From: Rhizophagus clarus
Taxonomy: Eukaryota > Glomeromycota > Glomeromycetes > Glomerales > Glomeraceae
Reading direction: 5' to 3'
Assembly: GCA_015698045.1 (NCBI GenBank)
Contig: BLAL01000297.1
Coordinates: 992,001 to 1,056,000, forward strand
DNA: 64,000 bases
In this document: positions 54,186 to 64,000 of the stretch, one piece after another
Layout of the letters: each line of letters starts with the position of its first letter
How positions within the stretch are numbered: position 1 is the first letter of the stretch
The notes under the pieces: generated by a model
Databases searched by the model: none
What the model was told of the DNA's origin: nothing
What the model saw: the letters and a program-made list of their open reading frames with translations, nothing else
Program-made: the position numbers and the translations under genes

Positions 54186-55760
54186 TAAGGATGGGTCCGC
54201 AAATAATTTCCAAAATCCGCAATATTGCGGATTTTGGAGTTGAATTGCGGTTAGTAACCCGCAATTCCGCAATTCTGATTGGCTGATAATTAAATTTTTT
54301 TCTAATGTCTTTAAACGATAATTTAATAAAAAACACACTGTTTTTATAAATATAAATTTAATCAAAAAAAATTTTTTAATAAATTTATTTATTTATTATT
54401 TATTAGAAACAATAAACCATAATTTCTGAAATGGCGTAGCTGCGCCAAAAACTAAATCAAATACAGACAACAATGACGAACAATACTACTAATCAAAGTT
54501 CCGGCCAGAATCTACAAAAAAAAGTAGTGAAAGAACGTTAATAACGTTCTTACATAAGAAAAAACACAAAAAACCCCCGCTTCCCCCTCTAGAAACACCT
54601 ACCGGTCTCCATTTCCAAGTTCCAGGCCGGAATCTACAAAAAAAGAAGAAAAGAACGTTAATAAACGTTCTTACATAAAAAAACAAAAAAACTCGCTTCC
54701 CCCCTTTAAAATACTTACCGGTCTCCATTTTCAAGTTTCAGGCCGGAATCTACAAAAAAAAAAGAAGTAAAAGAACGTTAATAAACGTTCTTACATAAAA
54801 AAAACAAAAAAAAAACTCCGCCTCCCCTCTAGAAACACCTACCGGTTTCCATTTCCAAGTTCCAGGCCGGAATCTACAAAAAAAAGAAGTAAAAGAACGT
54901 TAATAAACGTTCTTACATAAAAAAAACAAAAAAAACCGCTTCCCCCTCCCTTTAAAATACTCACCGGTCTCCATTTCCAAGTTCCAGGCTGGAATCTACA
55001 AAAAAAAGAAGTAAAAGAACATTAATAAACGTTCTTACATAAAAAAAAACCAAAAAAAACCCGCTTCCCCTCTAGAAACACCTACTGGTCTCCATTTCCA
55101 AGTTCCAGGCCAGAATCTACAAAAAAAAAGAAGAAAAGAACGTTAATAAACGTTCTTACATAAAAAAAACAAAAAAACCCGCTTTCCCCCCTTTAAAATA
55201 CTCACCGGTCTCCATTTCCAAGTTCCAGGCCGGAATTTACAAAAAAAAGAACGGTGAATTTTTATTTAAAATGAAAAAAAAAATATTTAAAATTGCGTAA
55301 TGCAATTCTTAGTTGATTTGTACTATGCTGTCCGATAATCTAATCCAGATCATTAATAACCGTCGAATTAACCGGTCGATATGTTTTTTCTAAAAAATAA
55401 ACTGATTTTTTTAAAAAATTTTATTAATGAAAAACCGAATTTTTTTTACTTTTAGTAATAAGAAGAAATCGGTTTCTTTATTAATTAATTAAAAAAATTA
55501 TATTTATTAAAAATAATTATTCTTTTTTTTGCGGGCAATCCGTAATTCCGCAAATGTTCCGCAATTTCGTAAAATACCGCAATTCAACCGCAATTGAATT
55601 GCGGTACTTTGGATCATTTGCGGAATTGCAGAATATTTGCGGAATTGCGGACAATTGCGGATTGCAGATTTGCGGATATTTAGACTTCAAAATCCGCAAT
55701 GTTCTGCAATACCGCAAATCGCAATTATTCCGCAATTGCCTATTTGCGGCACCATCCTTA
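54186..55760. mobile_element. hAT MITE inserted in the polymerase gene
   Basis: Ends TAAGGATGGGTCCGCAAATA and TATTTGCGGCACCATCCTTA; flanks GTTGGAAG (54178-54185 and 55761-55768) are identical. Removing it joins 'KECPVG' to 'RDPERPHRN' in frame. The subterminal parts are CCGCAAT-rich words; the middle is a splice-like array. Same family as 19374-25228. Confidence 0.9.
54490..55260 (-). repeat. Alternating two-type array of micro-exon/intron-like units
   Basis: On the minus strand a ~31-nt block (ATTCCGGCCTGGAACTTGGA, then AATGGAGACCG) is preceded by T-tract plus GTAG and followed by a donor. Units alternate strictly between type A (GTAGGTGTTTCTAGAGG; plus-strand sites near 54590, 54830, 55075) and type B (GTAAGT or GTGAGT ATTTTAAAGG; near 54708, 54955, 55195). 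Each intron-like part holds AAGAACGTTAATAAACGTTC, a near palindrome. Confidence 0.8.
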
Positions 55761-58700
55761 GTTGGAAGGGATCCAGAAAGACCGCATAGAAATCGTTCTT
55801 TAATGAGCAAATGGGTAGGTAAAATCTCCCATCCAGATGACAATCCAACATATGCATTTATTCAATCAATAGATAAGCCAGAAGAATATAAAAACTTACC
55901 ATATATGCCTCAACTTATAGGATTAATTCGTCCAAAAATAAAGGAAATTCTTCAAACAGAGCTTCATAAAAAAGATCAAATAAAATCAGCCATAGTAGCA
56001 TTGTGCCGATATTCAATTGCTAAAAAAAAGCCAGATGATACAAGCGAACCAACAGAAGTAGAGAAATATCATAGAGGAAATATGCGACCAATTCTTTTAA
56101 AAGAGGATATAGAGGAGCACATAACCAAAACTATTGGGGAAATAGATGTGCAAATTGAAGAAACATTAAAAAAAAGATCTTGTTATATTCTCGAACTAAT
56201 TCTTGAAATATATATTGAGACATATACACTTCGTAGAGCCCTTGGAGGGTCTTACAATCCTACTCCTCCAAAGCTTGCTAACAAAAAGTGTACTATTAAT
56301 CCAGACAATCAAGGTCTTATAGATCTGGAAACAAATAAACCATCAGAGAAATGTCTTTAAGGGGCATTAGGTGCATATTTTGCATATCAGGATGGACATA
56401 CAGACCACTTAGGCCGTCGTATATTTAGGGCAAAGAATCTTAAACCATATCTAGAGCGGGTAAAGTTGGATGGTATCCCCATGCCAACACCAGTTTCCCC
56501 TCACATCTTTAATAAAATCGAGGAGATGAATCCTGATATTTCCATAAATGTCTGGAATTGGAAGGAAGAAACAGCTACCCCCAAACCCGTTATTTATAGT
56601 AAGAATTATAACAGACCACATATTATCCATCTTATGGCCCTTACAGATATTACAAAATCTGAAGAAGGAAAATATGAGCAAAAGAATCACTTTCTATGGA
56701 TTAAGAACCCAGATGGGTTAGTATATAAGGATAATGCTCACAAAGATAAAAAGCATCTTTGCAACCGATGCTTCCAAAGTTTTACTTCTGAAAAATCCCT
56801 AGACCATCATCAGGAATGGTGTTTTGGACTGGGTGAAGCACCACAAAGAGTCACAATGCCTGTAAAAGATGTTAATGACTTTGAAGAGTTCAGAAACTAT
56901 GGACGTCAGATCAATGTCCCATGTGTCATTATAGCAGATTTCGAGTCATTAAAAAGAAGTGTGATACACATTATGGTGAAAATATGTGAAAGTTAGCAGA
57001 GGAAGAAGCCAATAGTTTTAGCTATTCAGTCTACTGGATTGATACTGGAGAAACATGGGGCCCATTCTTATATTGTGGAGAAAATGCCACAGAAGAATTC
57101 GTCCGAAAGATCGATCAAGAATTGATAGAAATAAATAGGGTCTTAGCTGTTAAGCATGAGCGTATTATTACAGATGACTACCAAAGAAGATTCAAGAAGG
57201 CTGATCAGTGTTGGATCTGTGAAGACAAGTTCAGTATAGATACAGATGTGATTAATATATTAGAAAGAAAAATTGCAAATCTTACTGCCAAGCTTACAGA
57301 AATTGTTCAGGATCCTATATCATATAATAAGATGGCTTCACCAAGAGATATATCCAAGAGAATCTTAGAAATGGAAAAGAATAACGTAATAGAAAAGGAT
57401 CTCAAAAATCTCTATACAGAGTTGCTAAAAGCTGTTAAAAATCCCGAAGACTATAAATCCCTAAAATCTGCTTTAAGTAAAGCCCAAACTGATTTATCTA
57501 AAGAAGAAGCTAGGGATAAAAAGGTCTGGGATCACTGTCATATCACAGGTGAGTTCCGAGGGGCATCTCACAATTCATGTAATCTTAAACTTCAGATTGA
57601 GCCATGGAAGACACCAATCCCAGTTATCTTTCACAACTTCTGTGGATATGACTCTCACTTGGTTTGTGAATCTATCGAACGCTCGGCTAATTCTCTTCAA
57701 ATCTCAGTCATTGCTGAAACCTTTGAACGATACAAGTCAATAAAGGTAGGTCAGCTTAAGTATATTGATAGTATGCAGTTCATGAATAGTAGCTTGGCCA
57801 ATCTTACAAAAAATTTGGGAGATGACCACCCAATTACAACTGAGTATTTCAAGAAGCAAGGCTATATAACCGAACAGATTTTCCTAGCATATCGTAAGAG
57901 AGTCTTTCCTTATGAGTATATTACTTCTCATGACCGATTCAATGAAACAGAACTACCTCCAATTCAAGAATTTCATAGTGTCTTTGGAGATAAGATTTCT
58001 CAAGAGGATTATGAGCATGCCCAGAAGGTATGGAAGGAATTCGGATGCAAAAACTTGGGAGAATATAATGATCTCTATCTCAAGATAGACGTGCTTAGTC
58101 TAGCAGATGTCTGGACAACATTTCGAAAGACATCCATGCATCATTATGATCTTGATCCCAGCCATTATGTATCCGCGCCTTCTCTATCCTGAGATGCCAT
58201 GCTTAAGATGACCAAGGTCAAGATCGAACTATTCACAGAAATGGCCATGCATGACTTCATTGAAAAGGCCAAGCGGGGTGGTATTGCTATGGCAGTACAT
58301 AGACATTTTAAAGCAAATAATCCTAGCATTGGAGAGGAATTCGACCCATCCCAACCCACAACATGGATCTCATATGTCGATGCAAATAATCTTTATGGAT
58401 GGGCAATGAGTCAGTTCCTTCCAGTCAGAAATTATAAGTGGGTTGCTAGTCAGGAATATCTAAAAAATAATCCCAAAATGCAAAAGAAATATCTTGAAAT
58501 GATTCTTAAGACTAGGGCAGATACACAACGTGGATTCTTCCTAATGATTAATTCTCATTTCCCCTTAAAAACTCACAACTATTTGAGGGACTTACCACCA
58601 GCTGTGGAAAATGTCGCAGTAAAAAAGGATATGCTATGCCCATACAATGCCAAGCTTGTGAATGATATGGATGGTGGGCGATTCTATGCAACAGAAAAAC

Positions 58701-59803
58701 TAGTCCCTCATCTTGACCCACGAAAAAATTATGTCATTCATTATCAAGAGTTCCAGTATTATATAAAGTTAGGCATGGTTGTAGATGAGGTCACAGAAAT
58801 CTTGTCATTTGACCAGACAAATTGGTTTGCCCCATATATTGCTAAGAATACAAAGTTGTGCCAGAAAGCCAAGAATGCTTTTGAAAAAGACTTCTTCAAG
58901 CTCATGAATAATTCAGTATATGGCAAGACTATGGAAAATGTCTGAAAGTACCAGGATATTAAGATCATGGCCTGTAATAATGAGTCAGATGAGAAGAAGT
59001 TTCTCAAGAAAATATGTAGTCCAAATTTCAAGTATGGCAAACCGCTTGGAGATACACTGGTAGGCGCACATATGGGAAAAGCAAGTGTAGTTCTCAACAA
59101 GCCTATCATAGTTGGAGCATCCGTTTTGGGACTCAGCAAGCTCCTAATGTACCGCTTCTGGTATAACTATGTAAAGGAAAAATATGGGGATAAGGCTAGA
59201 CTTGGATATATGGATACTGATTCCTTTATATTTATGGTTGAGACTGAAGATATCTATAAAGATATGGCAGAGCGACCAGACATCTTTGATCTTAATGATT
59301 CGAAAACTATTGGGCTTTTCAAAGATGAGACTCCAGGAAATGTGATTACTGAGTCATTTCACATCCGGGCAAAATCATACCACTACGTCTTGGCTGATAA
59401 ATCCACAAAGTCGAAGCATAAAGGGGTCAGCAAGAAGGGTATAAATGAAATGGCAGAGAACACATATCCCGAAAGTAAATCCCCATTAACTCAAGTATAT
59501 CGGGATTGTCTATTCCAGAAAAAGGTATTTTATGTCAAGAATATAGGATTCCGATCAAAAGATCATGTTATATCTTTGGTCGAGTCTGAGAAAAAGGCAC
59601 TCTGTCCCATAGATACTAAGCACTGGATATTATCAGATGGGATAACTACTTTACCATATTTCCATTGGCGCATTATGTTTTATAAGAATATAGTAAAAGC
59701 TGATATTCCTCATGAACAGGCAGAAAAAAGAACTATGAGGGCCAAGCTCCCGAAGAAATATCTAAACGAATGTGTGTCTCACATATCTAGCCTTCAGGCA
59801 TAA

Positions 59804-60237
59804 GCTAGATAGTGATGTGTAGTCAGATCACATACATTATTATATTATTTTTCTGACATAATAATATTATTTACTGTGCTATGCACGTGACATTGTGAAC
59901 TCGGTTCATATTCTCTGAAATAAATTTGATATGTAATTAGCCCTTAAAAGATCTGCATATATATATATAATAAAGTTCACCCATATCGGGTCTTTCTCTT
60001 TTTTTTTAATTCATGTATAATCATAAATGTGTTTATCGTCCATAAGAAGTAAATCGACTAAATTCATTCTTAGATGATTTTAAAATCGTTCTAGAATCAT
60101 TCTTGGATGATCTTAGATCAATCTTAGATGAATCTGTGATCGTTCTATAATCAATCTTAGATGAACACGTGATCATTCTAGACAGAAACTTTTACTAAAA
60201 ATATACTTTCTGAGTGCGTGTCTGACCCCATCCAAGT
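59804..60237. other. Intergenic DNA between convergent polymerase and gag/protease genes
   Basis: AATAAA-type signals lie near 59920 and 59969. From about 60060 to 60180 an irregular repeat of 'GATCATTCTAGA/ATCTTAGATGAA' words occurs. No gene seen. Confidence 0.55.
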
Positions 60238-60500
60238 TCATTCCAGTTTCACTTTAGATTCTTTGTTGACTCGACCTGACTCTTTGTCGACTCGACCTGA
60301 CTCTTTGTTGACTCGACCTGACTCTTTGTCGACTCGACCTGACTCTTTGTTGACTTGACTTTGACCCAATGTAGACTCTTCATTGACTCGACTTTGGCCC
60401 AATGTAGACTCGTCATTAGTCCAACACTTAGTTAATTTATGACGTAAAAATAAATAAGGATATCTGAATTCCTTTCTACAATACTGACAAGTTTGATCAG
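60238..60500 (-). CDS. Zinc finger and VNKESGR repeat tail, -1 frame extension of the protease
   Basis: Directly after the slip site this frame reads 'LADQTCQYCRKEFRYPYLFL', 'RHKLTKC', giving C-x2-C...H...C, then 'ESTLGQSRVNE' and about five copies of 'V(N/D)KESGR'. The tail is the coding side of a 30-bp tandem repeat at 60245-60355. The finger resembles that at the start of the polymerase. It has no good start codon of its own after the protease stop, which supports frameshifted expression. The upstream part of this frame (to 60654) overlaps the protease and is probably not translated. Confidence 0.5.
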
Positions 60501-60510
60501 CTAGTTTTTT
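60501..60510 (-). other. Candidate -1 ribosomal frameshift site: A AAA AAC then TAG
   Basis: On the minus strand the protease codons are GTA AAA AAA AAC TAG. The heptamer A AAA AAC (60504-60510) is a classic -1 slippery site in retroviruses, and slipping there continues into the zinc-finger frame. The same run of nine A then CTAG occurs in the other copy (13999-14011). No downstream pseudoknot was worked out. Confidence 0.5.
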
Positions 60511-61487
60511 TTTACAGGTTCTGGTTGTTTTTCCACAGTAAAGACATTTCGCTGGGACTTGTGAACTGATAGGAGGATTGTAATAGTCTTCCCATTTTGA
60601 GTTGCCGTGAATTCCCCCTTTACTAAGGGTTCCCATCCTGCATGATACTGCCATTGAGTTCCAAAAATAAATAGGGATAGTTCTTTTCCATTATCATCAT
60701 ATTCTGTAGGAACGACAGAGAATTCATCTGAAATGGTGTCTCTATTTTCTCCATCCTCAATAGTTACAGGAACACTATTAATTGTACCAAGAAAATGGGA
60801 CTTACTTGCAACTCCATTAAGTCTATGAATCTTTTTCTTATCTATTTTTAGACCCAAATGCTTTGCAACATTTTCTGAGACTATTGACGAGTCTGATCCA
60901 CTATCAATCATTGCATATGGTATAGTCACGCTCCCCACCTTACAGGAGATGGTCGCAACATCATCAGCATCCTTTATTTGTAAAAAATTTATCTCTAAGG
61001 GCTTTGGCCAATATATGTAACTATTTTTTTTTTGAGCTGATGCATAAGCCTTAATAGCATGATCTAACCGAATGCTTTCTGGTATAACATAGCTAGAAAA
61101 AGCAGTATTAATTTCCTTAATTTTAGATTCATTATCGGGAACTTGTAAAAGAGGCTTCTGCTCACTATTTACTGCCTGCAATAGTGGAAATAAGATGTCT
61201 TCGAATTTACTTGCAACAATTCTCCATGCTGATTCCCTTCTTTTAACCATATCATTTGGCATATTAGTATTCAAGCAATGGTCTTTTATTTTGGAAAATA
61301 TCATATTAATAAATTTCGAAATTTCTATAAGAATCTCTCTAGGACAATGAGGGATTAATGATGCTATTGAAGATTTTAAGGCTATTTGAAACATATAATT
61401 TGCAGCTGTGTCTATATTGCTAGTATGAGATTTGGAAGTAGGGGACTTCTTGGTACTCTTTTTTATTGGTACTCCACTTCGTACCAC
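60501..61487 (-). CDS. Retropepsin-like aspartic protease
   Basis: Intact, about 328 residues, nearly identical to 13116-13979. The active site is 'YAMIDSGSDSSIVSENVAKH' (about 60885-60945) and the flap/ILG-like block 'ELSLFIFGTQW'. It would process the gag-like protein. It ends '..EKQPEPVKKN' with TAG at 60501-60503. The upstream gag frame differs by one; the switch falls at a run of eight A (nine in the other copy), near 61490. The listed start 'MVRSGVP' need not be the natural one if it is made as a gag fusion. Confidence 0.8.
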   Translation of the reverse strand: MVRSGVPIKKSTKKSPTSKSHTSNIDTAANYMFQIALKSSIASLIPHCPREILIEISKFINMIFSKIKDHCLNTNMPNDMVKRRESAWRIVASKFEDILFPLLQAVNSEQKPLLQVPDNESKIKEINTAFSSYVIPESIRLDHAIKAYASAQKKNSYIYWPKPLEINFLQIKDADDVATISCKVGSVTIPYAMIDSGSDSSIVSENVAKHLGLKIDKKKIHRLNGVASKSHFLGTINSVPVTIEDGENRDTISDEFSVVPTEYDDNGKELSLFIFGTQWQYHAGWEPLVKGEFTATQNGKTITILLSVHKSQRNVFTVEKQPEPVKKN

Positions 61488-63509
61488 TTTTTTTTACAGC
61501 ATAGCAGTTTCAGGATTCGTCAGCATCAATATATTCGTCATCTTCTTCTACTTCCTCTTCTTCAGAATCCTCTATATATTCTTCTATGTATTCTTCTTCA
61601 GAGTCTTCAGGATCTTCTTTCTCATTTTAATATACATAATTAACTTTCTTAGTCTGCTTAAGTCTAGGACAATTAATTTTTGTATGACCAGCCTTTCCAC
61701 ATTCTGAACAATGTCAGGTTTGCTTTGCTGATGCTTTTGGCACTACCTTTCTAACAACTTTCTTCGTGGCATATGCACTTCTGGGTGTAAAGGGACTCTT
61801 TCTAACATGAGCTGTTTGACCTCCTAATCTCTTTTTAAGTTCTTCATAAATAAAATTTACTAATGTTGCATTATCTGTTCCTATTCCTGTATATGCCAAA
61901 TCTCTTGCTAGACGAATTTTAAAATCATCTTTTTGTGGTTGAATAGGTGCTGTCTCTTGGGAACTAACTAATTGCTGAATAGGTACTTGCCCGTAAGGCA
62001 TTCCGCTTGAACTTATAATCGGATTACATTCTAGCCATAAATTCTTTAGTTCTGTAAAGTATGCATCTATATTAGCAGGATTAGCGATTTTCATCCATGT
62101 ATAGAAGTCACCTGATAAGTAGTTTTTAGAAATGATAGAGTCGTTGCATCGTTATTTGCCACACCCAACAATAATAGCCAAATTCTTTTTTCATATGTAT
62201 CAGGGCTGTTTGTTGATAAAAATCTTTCTTGGGATAATCTTTGAATTGCTGATTGCTGGGTACCTATTGTTTCACGCTGATATTTTGCATTCATCCATAC
62301 TCGTAGAGTGGCTGGAGAATTTATAGCAGGGTTTCCAGCTGTATATAGATCATTATTCAGAACTGGTAAATACTTCCCACCTAGCTTAGTTTTTAAAAGA
62401 CCAAATTTAATTGCATCATTAAAGTCTCCTGCATTGGCATTTTCAAGAGCGGTCATATTTGGCTCTAAATGTGATATAGAATTCCAAATTCTATCCAAGT
62501 ATTCATTAGGAGGTTCCTGTCCAGTAAATGGATCATGTTTAGCAAAAATAGTTCCTATTGAGTCATATAATGGTTGTCATCTAGCTTCTGCCATGTTTCC
62601 TAAGAGCGGATTGTTTTATAAATTCAAAATAATTTGTCGTGAATTTAATTCCCTACCCTTCCATTTTTGGTATCTATTAAATACCCATGCTCGATTGAAT
62701 TCTGCCAAGTCTGCCTCAGTTTTACGCCTTCGAACTAATATTTGGAGAACTGCCTTTTCTTGTACTAATACATTTATTCGGTTTTGCTTTCTTAAGGCTA
62801 TTCTTTGACCATTAGTTTGCCTAACTTGAGCTATTTGCCACAAACGTTGACGCTCATTTACCTCATTATTATATGCTAAAGTTAATAATCGTTCTCTTTG
62901 AAGACTATCATTTCTAATATTTGTTAATTCATTCCTAAGGCCATTGATTCAATCATTAGCTATATAGTATAAACCTTGCATGTTAATAGTATCTTGAGCA
63001 TTTCTTTGCATAAGTCCACGAGCAGTTGTTAATAAGATTCGTATTCCATTTAATGTATTTTTTGGGTTAAACGATGTATCTCCATCAATATATGCTTCCA
63101 CCCGATCTAGTGCTGTAGCGATATTTATTAAAATATCAGGTATTGCCATATTTTCTTGTTCTTCTTCAGAATGTTTATTACTAGATTTAGATAATTCTTG
63201 TATACGAGATTTAAGTTTATCTATTATGTCTTCTAGCTGGATAATTCGATTATCTTGAATAACTAATGCCTGCTCTTTTAGCTCCAGGTGATCCTGACAT
63301 TTTTTAAGTTCACTTAGAATAACCTTACATTTATCCTTTAGCTGATTAACCTCTTCATCATAAGATTGTAAATTCTTTTCAAGATGAGAAATATATCGCT
63401 CACAGGCTTTAATTTCCTCTTTAAGTTTGTGGATTTTCTTTTGTACTAACTTTATCTCTAGATCAAAGTTGCTGTTTAGTTGTTCAAGATATGTCTGCTC
63501 AACTCCCAT
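61488..63509 (-). pseudogene. Gag-like protein: coiled coil, helical capsid-like part, CCHC knuckle, acidic tail
   Basis: Starting at ATG 63507-63509: 'MGVEQTYLEQLNSNFDLEIK', a coiled coil of about 100 residues ('KLKEEIKACERYISHLEKNL'), then 'MAIPDILINIATALDRVEAY', a helical region, and 'IRLARDLAYTGIGTDNATLV'. The zinc knuckle 'CSECGKAGHTKINC' (about 61665-61706) follows a TGA at 61714-61716, and the acidic run follows that. Other stops include one near 62950, one near 62614 and one near 62580, and a frameshift near 62100. The sequence between 62100 and 62500 ('YEKRIWLLLLGVANNDATTL') differs from the other copy, so that region varies between elements. Confidence 0.65.
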
Positions 63510-64000
63510 TGTTACCTATTATTTCTATAGATTCTGGTGAGTTTCGAAATCTTGATATTTCTATTGCTTTGAAAAAGATTTATTATCAGCCTATTGGTTA
63601 TTATCGAAATGCTAAAAAATTACATGAAGCTTTTTTAAAAGCTGGATATGATTTTAGTTTAGATGAAGTGGAGGACTGGCTTGAGAGACAAGCTATACAC
63701 CAAATACATAAGCCTCGTCCTAAATATATCCCTCGTGCAAGTTTTTGCTCTGTTACTATCCCCAATGAAGTCCATCAGGCGGATGTTCTCTACATGCCTT
63801 ATGACAAAGTAGGTCGGATTACTTATTTTTTTTGCCTCAATATTGTGGACGTGGCTTCGAGATATAAAGTATCCATCCCTATTGGTACATATAGTGTTAA
63901 GGATAGGTAGGGTATCTTAACTTCTGCTACTATTGCTCGATCACTTGAGAAAATCTATAATGATCCTGAATGTCCTTTGGTTTGGCCGAAATTATTAATT
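63491..64000 (+). pseudogene. Retroviral-type (RVE) integrase, cut by the window end
   Basis: Starts 'MSAQLPLLPIISIDSGEFRN', with the Polinton-like N-terminal part ('ALKKIYYQPIGYYRNAKKLH', 'WLERQAIHQIHKPRPKYIPR') and the first catalytic D in 'HQADVLYMPY'. The stop TAG 63908-63910 replaces the CAG of the 9917-11053 copy; after it the frame continues 'GILTSATIARSLEKIYND'. The second D and the E are beyond the window. It overlaps the start of the divergent gag-like gene by 19 bp. Confidence 0.85.

Larger units (their letters stand above)
53554..59803 (+). pseudogene. Protein-primed family B DNA polymerase (pPolB) with N-terminal zinc finger
   Basis: It would replicate the element from protein-primed ends. 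The N-terminus is a C2HC finger ('CVCCRYKFTRQTKLRQHYQS', then 'NKNQC') and a polar linker; a hAT MITE (54186-55760) splits the next part. A C2HC-type finger 'CNRCFQSFTSEKSLDHHQEW' (56761 on) precedes exonuclease motif I 'CVIIADFESL' (D-x-E). Later motifs: 'HCHITGEFRGASHNSCNLKL', 'NFCGYDSHL', motif A 'SYVDANNLYGWAMS', motif B 'KLMNNSVYGKTMENV' and motif C 'LGYMDTDSFIF'. Breaks: TAA 56358-56360, a frameshift near 56950, a TGA near 56985, TGA 58190-58192 within the 'SLS-DAM' motif where Trp is usual, and TGA 58943-58945. It converges on the gag/protease unit. Confidence 0.9.
52474..64000. mobile_element. Polinton-like element with DNA polymerase, right end beyond the window
   Basis: The left end TATAGGATAAAATGGGGG and about 600 bp after it match the terminal repeat of the element at 8458-15070. 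Genes in order: small Cys-rich ORF (minus), protein-primed DNA polymerase B (plus, split by a hAT MITE), zinc finger, protease and gag-like unit (minus), integrase (plus, runs off the window). The right end and target duplication are not visible. Polymerase plus RVE integrase is the Polinton/Maverick signature; the gag/retropepsin module is not usual for them. Confidence 0.8.

Noticed and set aside
54037..54365. Minus-strand frames at the left border of the MITE
   Set aside because: They cross the MITE border and are antisense to the polymerase gene.
1..64000. tRNA, rRNA or other structural RNA genes
   Set aside because: No cloverleaf or conserved rRNA words were noticed by eye; a covariance-model scan would be needed to be sure.

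Overview
The window looks like nuclear DNA of an arbuscular mycorrhizal fungus of the Rhizophagus type (Glomeromycotina). The evidence is very high A+T, introns of about 70 bp with GTAAGT-like donors, host gene families that I recognise from Rhizophagus (LRR/F-box-like, SAM-domain, and a 'LSTGK..VEDVL' family), and a very heavy, nested transposon load. Family names come from reading motifs; no database search was possible.

Region by region. 1-693: 3' end of an LRR-type host gene. 2417-5251: two small nested MITEs, a retroelement relic and a hairpin-array relic. 5491-17217: a hAT transposon with an exact 8-bp target duplication. Its transposase gene is split by a 6.6-kb insertion (8458-15070) of a Polinton-like element that carries a retroviral-type integrase, a gag-like protein with a zinc knuckle, and a retropepsin-like protease. 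17256-19160: a tandem array whose units look like a micro-exon plus an intron. 19366-25236: a second hAT family member; a Tc1-like transposon (19867-23936) sits in its satellite and contains both its own transposase and a broken SAM-domain host gene, which is itself cut by a TA-flanked MITE. 26201-41089: a Tigger-like shell filled by a minus-strand retro-insert (with a nested hAT transposon) and a 9.4-kb LINE, the LINE being cut by a hAT MITE. 41951-43458: more relics. 43777-45936: a multi-exon host gene on the minus strand. 46326-48123: a pogo-like transposon. 48906-49337: a small unknown pseudogene. 49980-51900: several satellite arrays with splice-like signals. 52474 to the window end: a second, larger copy of the Polinton-like element.

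The most interesting content is that element. The 52474 copy carries a protein-primed family B DNA polymerase (interrupted by a hAT MITE), a convergent gag/protease unit and a divergent integrase. The gag and integrase start codons overlap head to head by 19 bp in both copies. The protease frame ends at A AAA AAC followed at once by TAG, and the -1 frame then reads a zinc finger resembling the one at the N-terminus of the polymerase. I know of no described Polinton combining pPolB with a gag/zinc-knuckle/aspartic-protease module, so this may be a new element type. The smaller copy lacks the polymerase, and one of its ends has a junction that looks like a strand switch.

Most element genes here are broken by stops that fit C-to-T change on either strand (CGA to TGA, CAG to TAG, TGG to TGA), so the window is mostly decaying repeat DNA around a few host genes.
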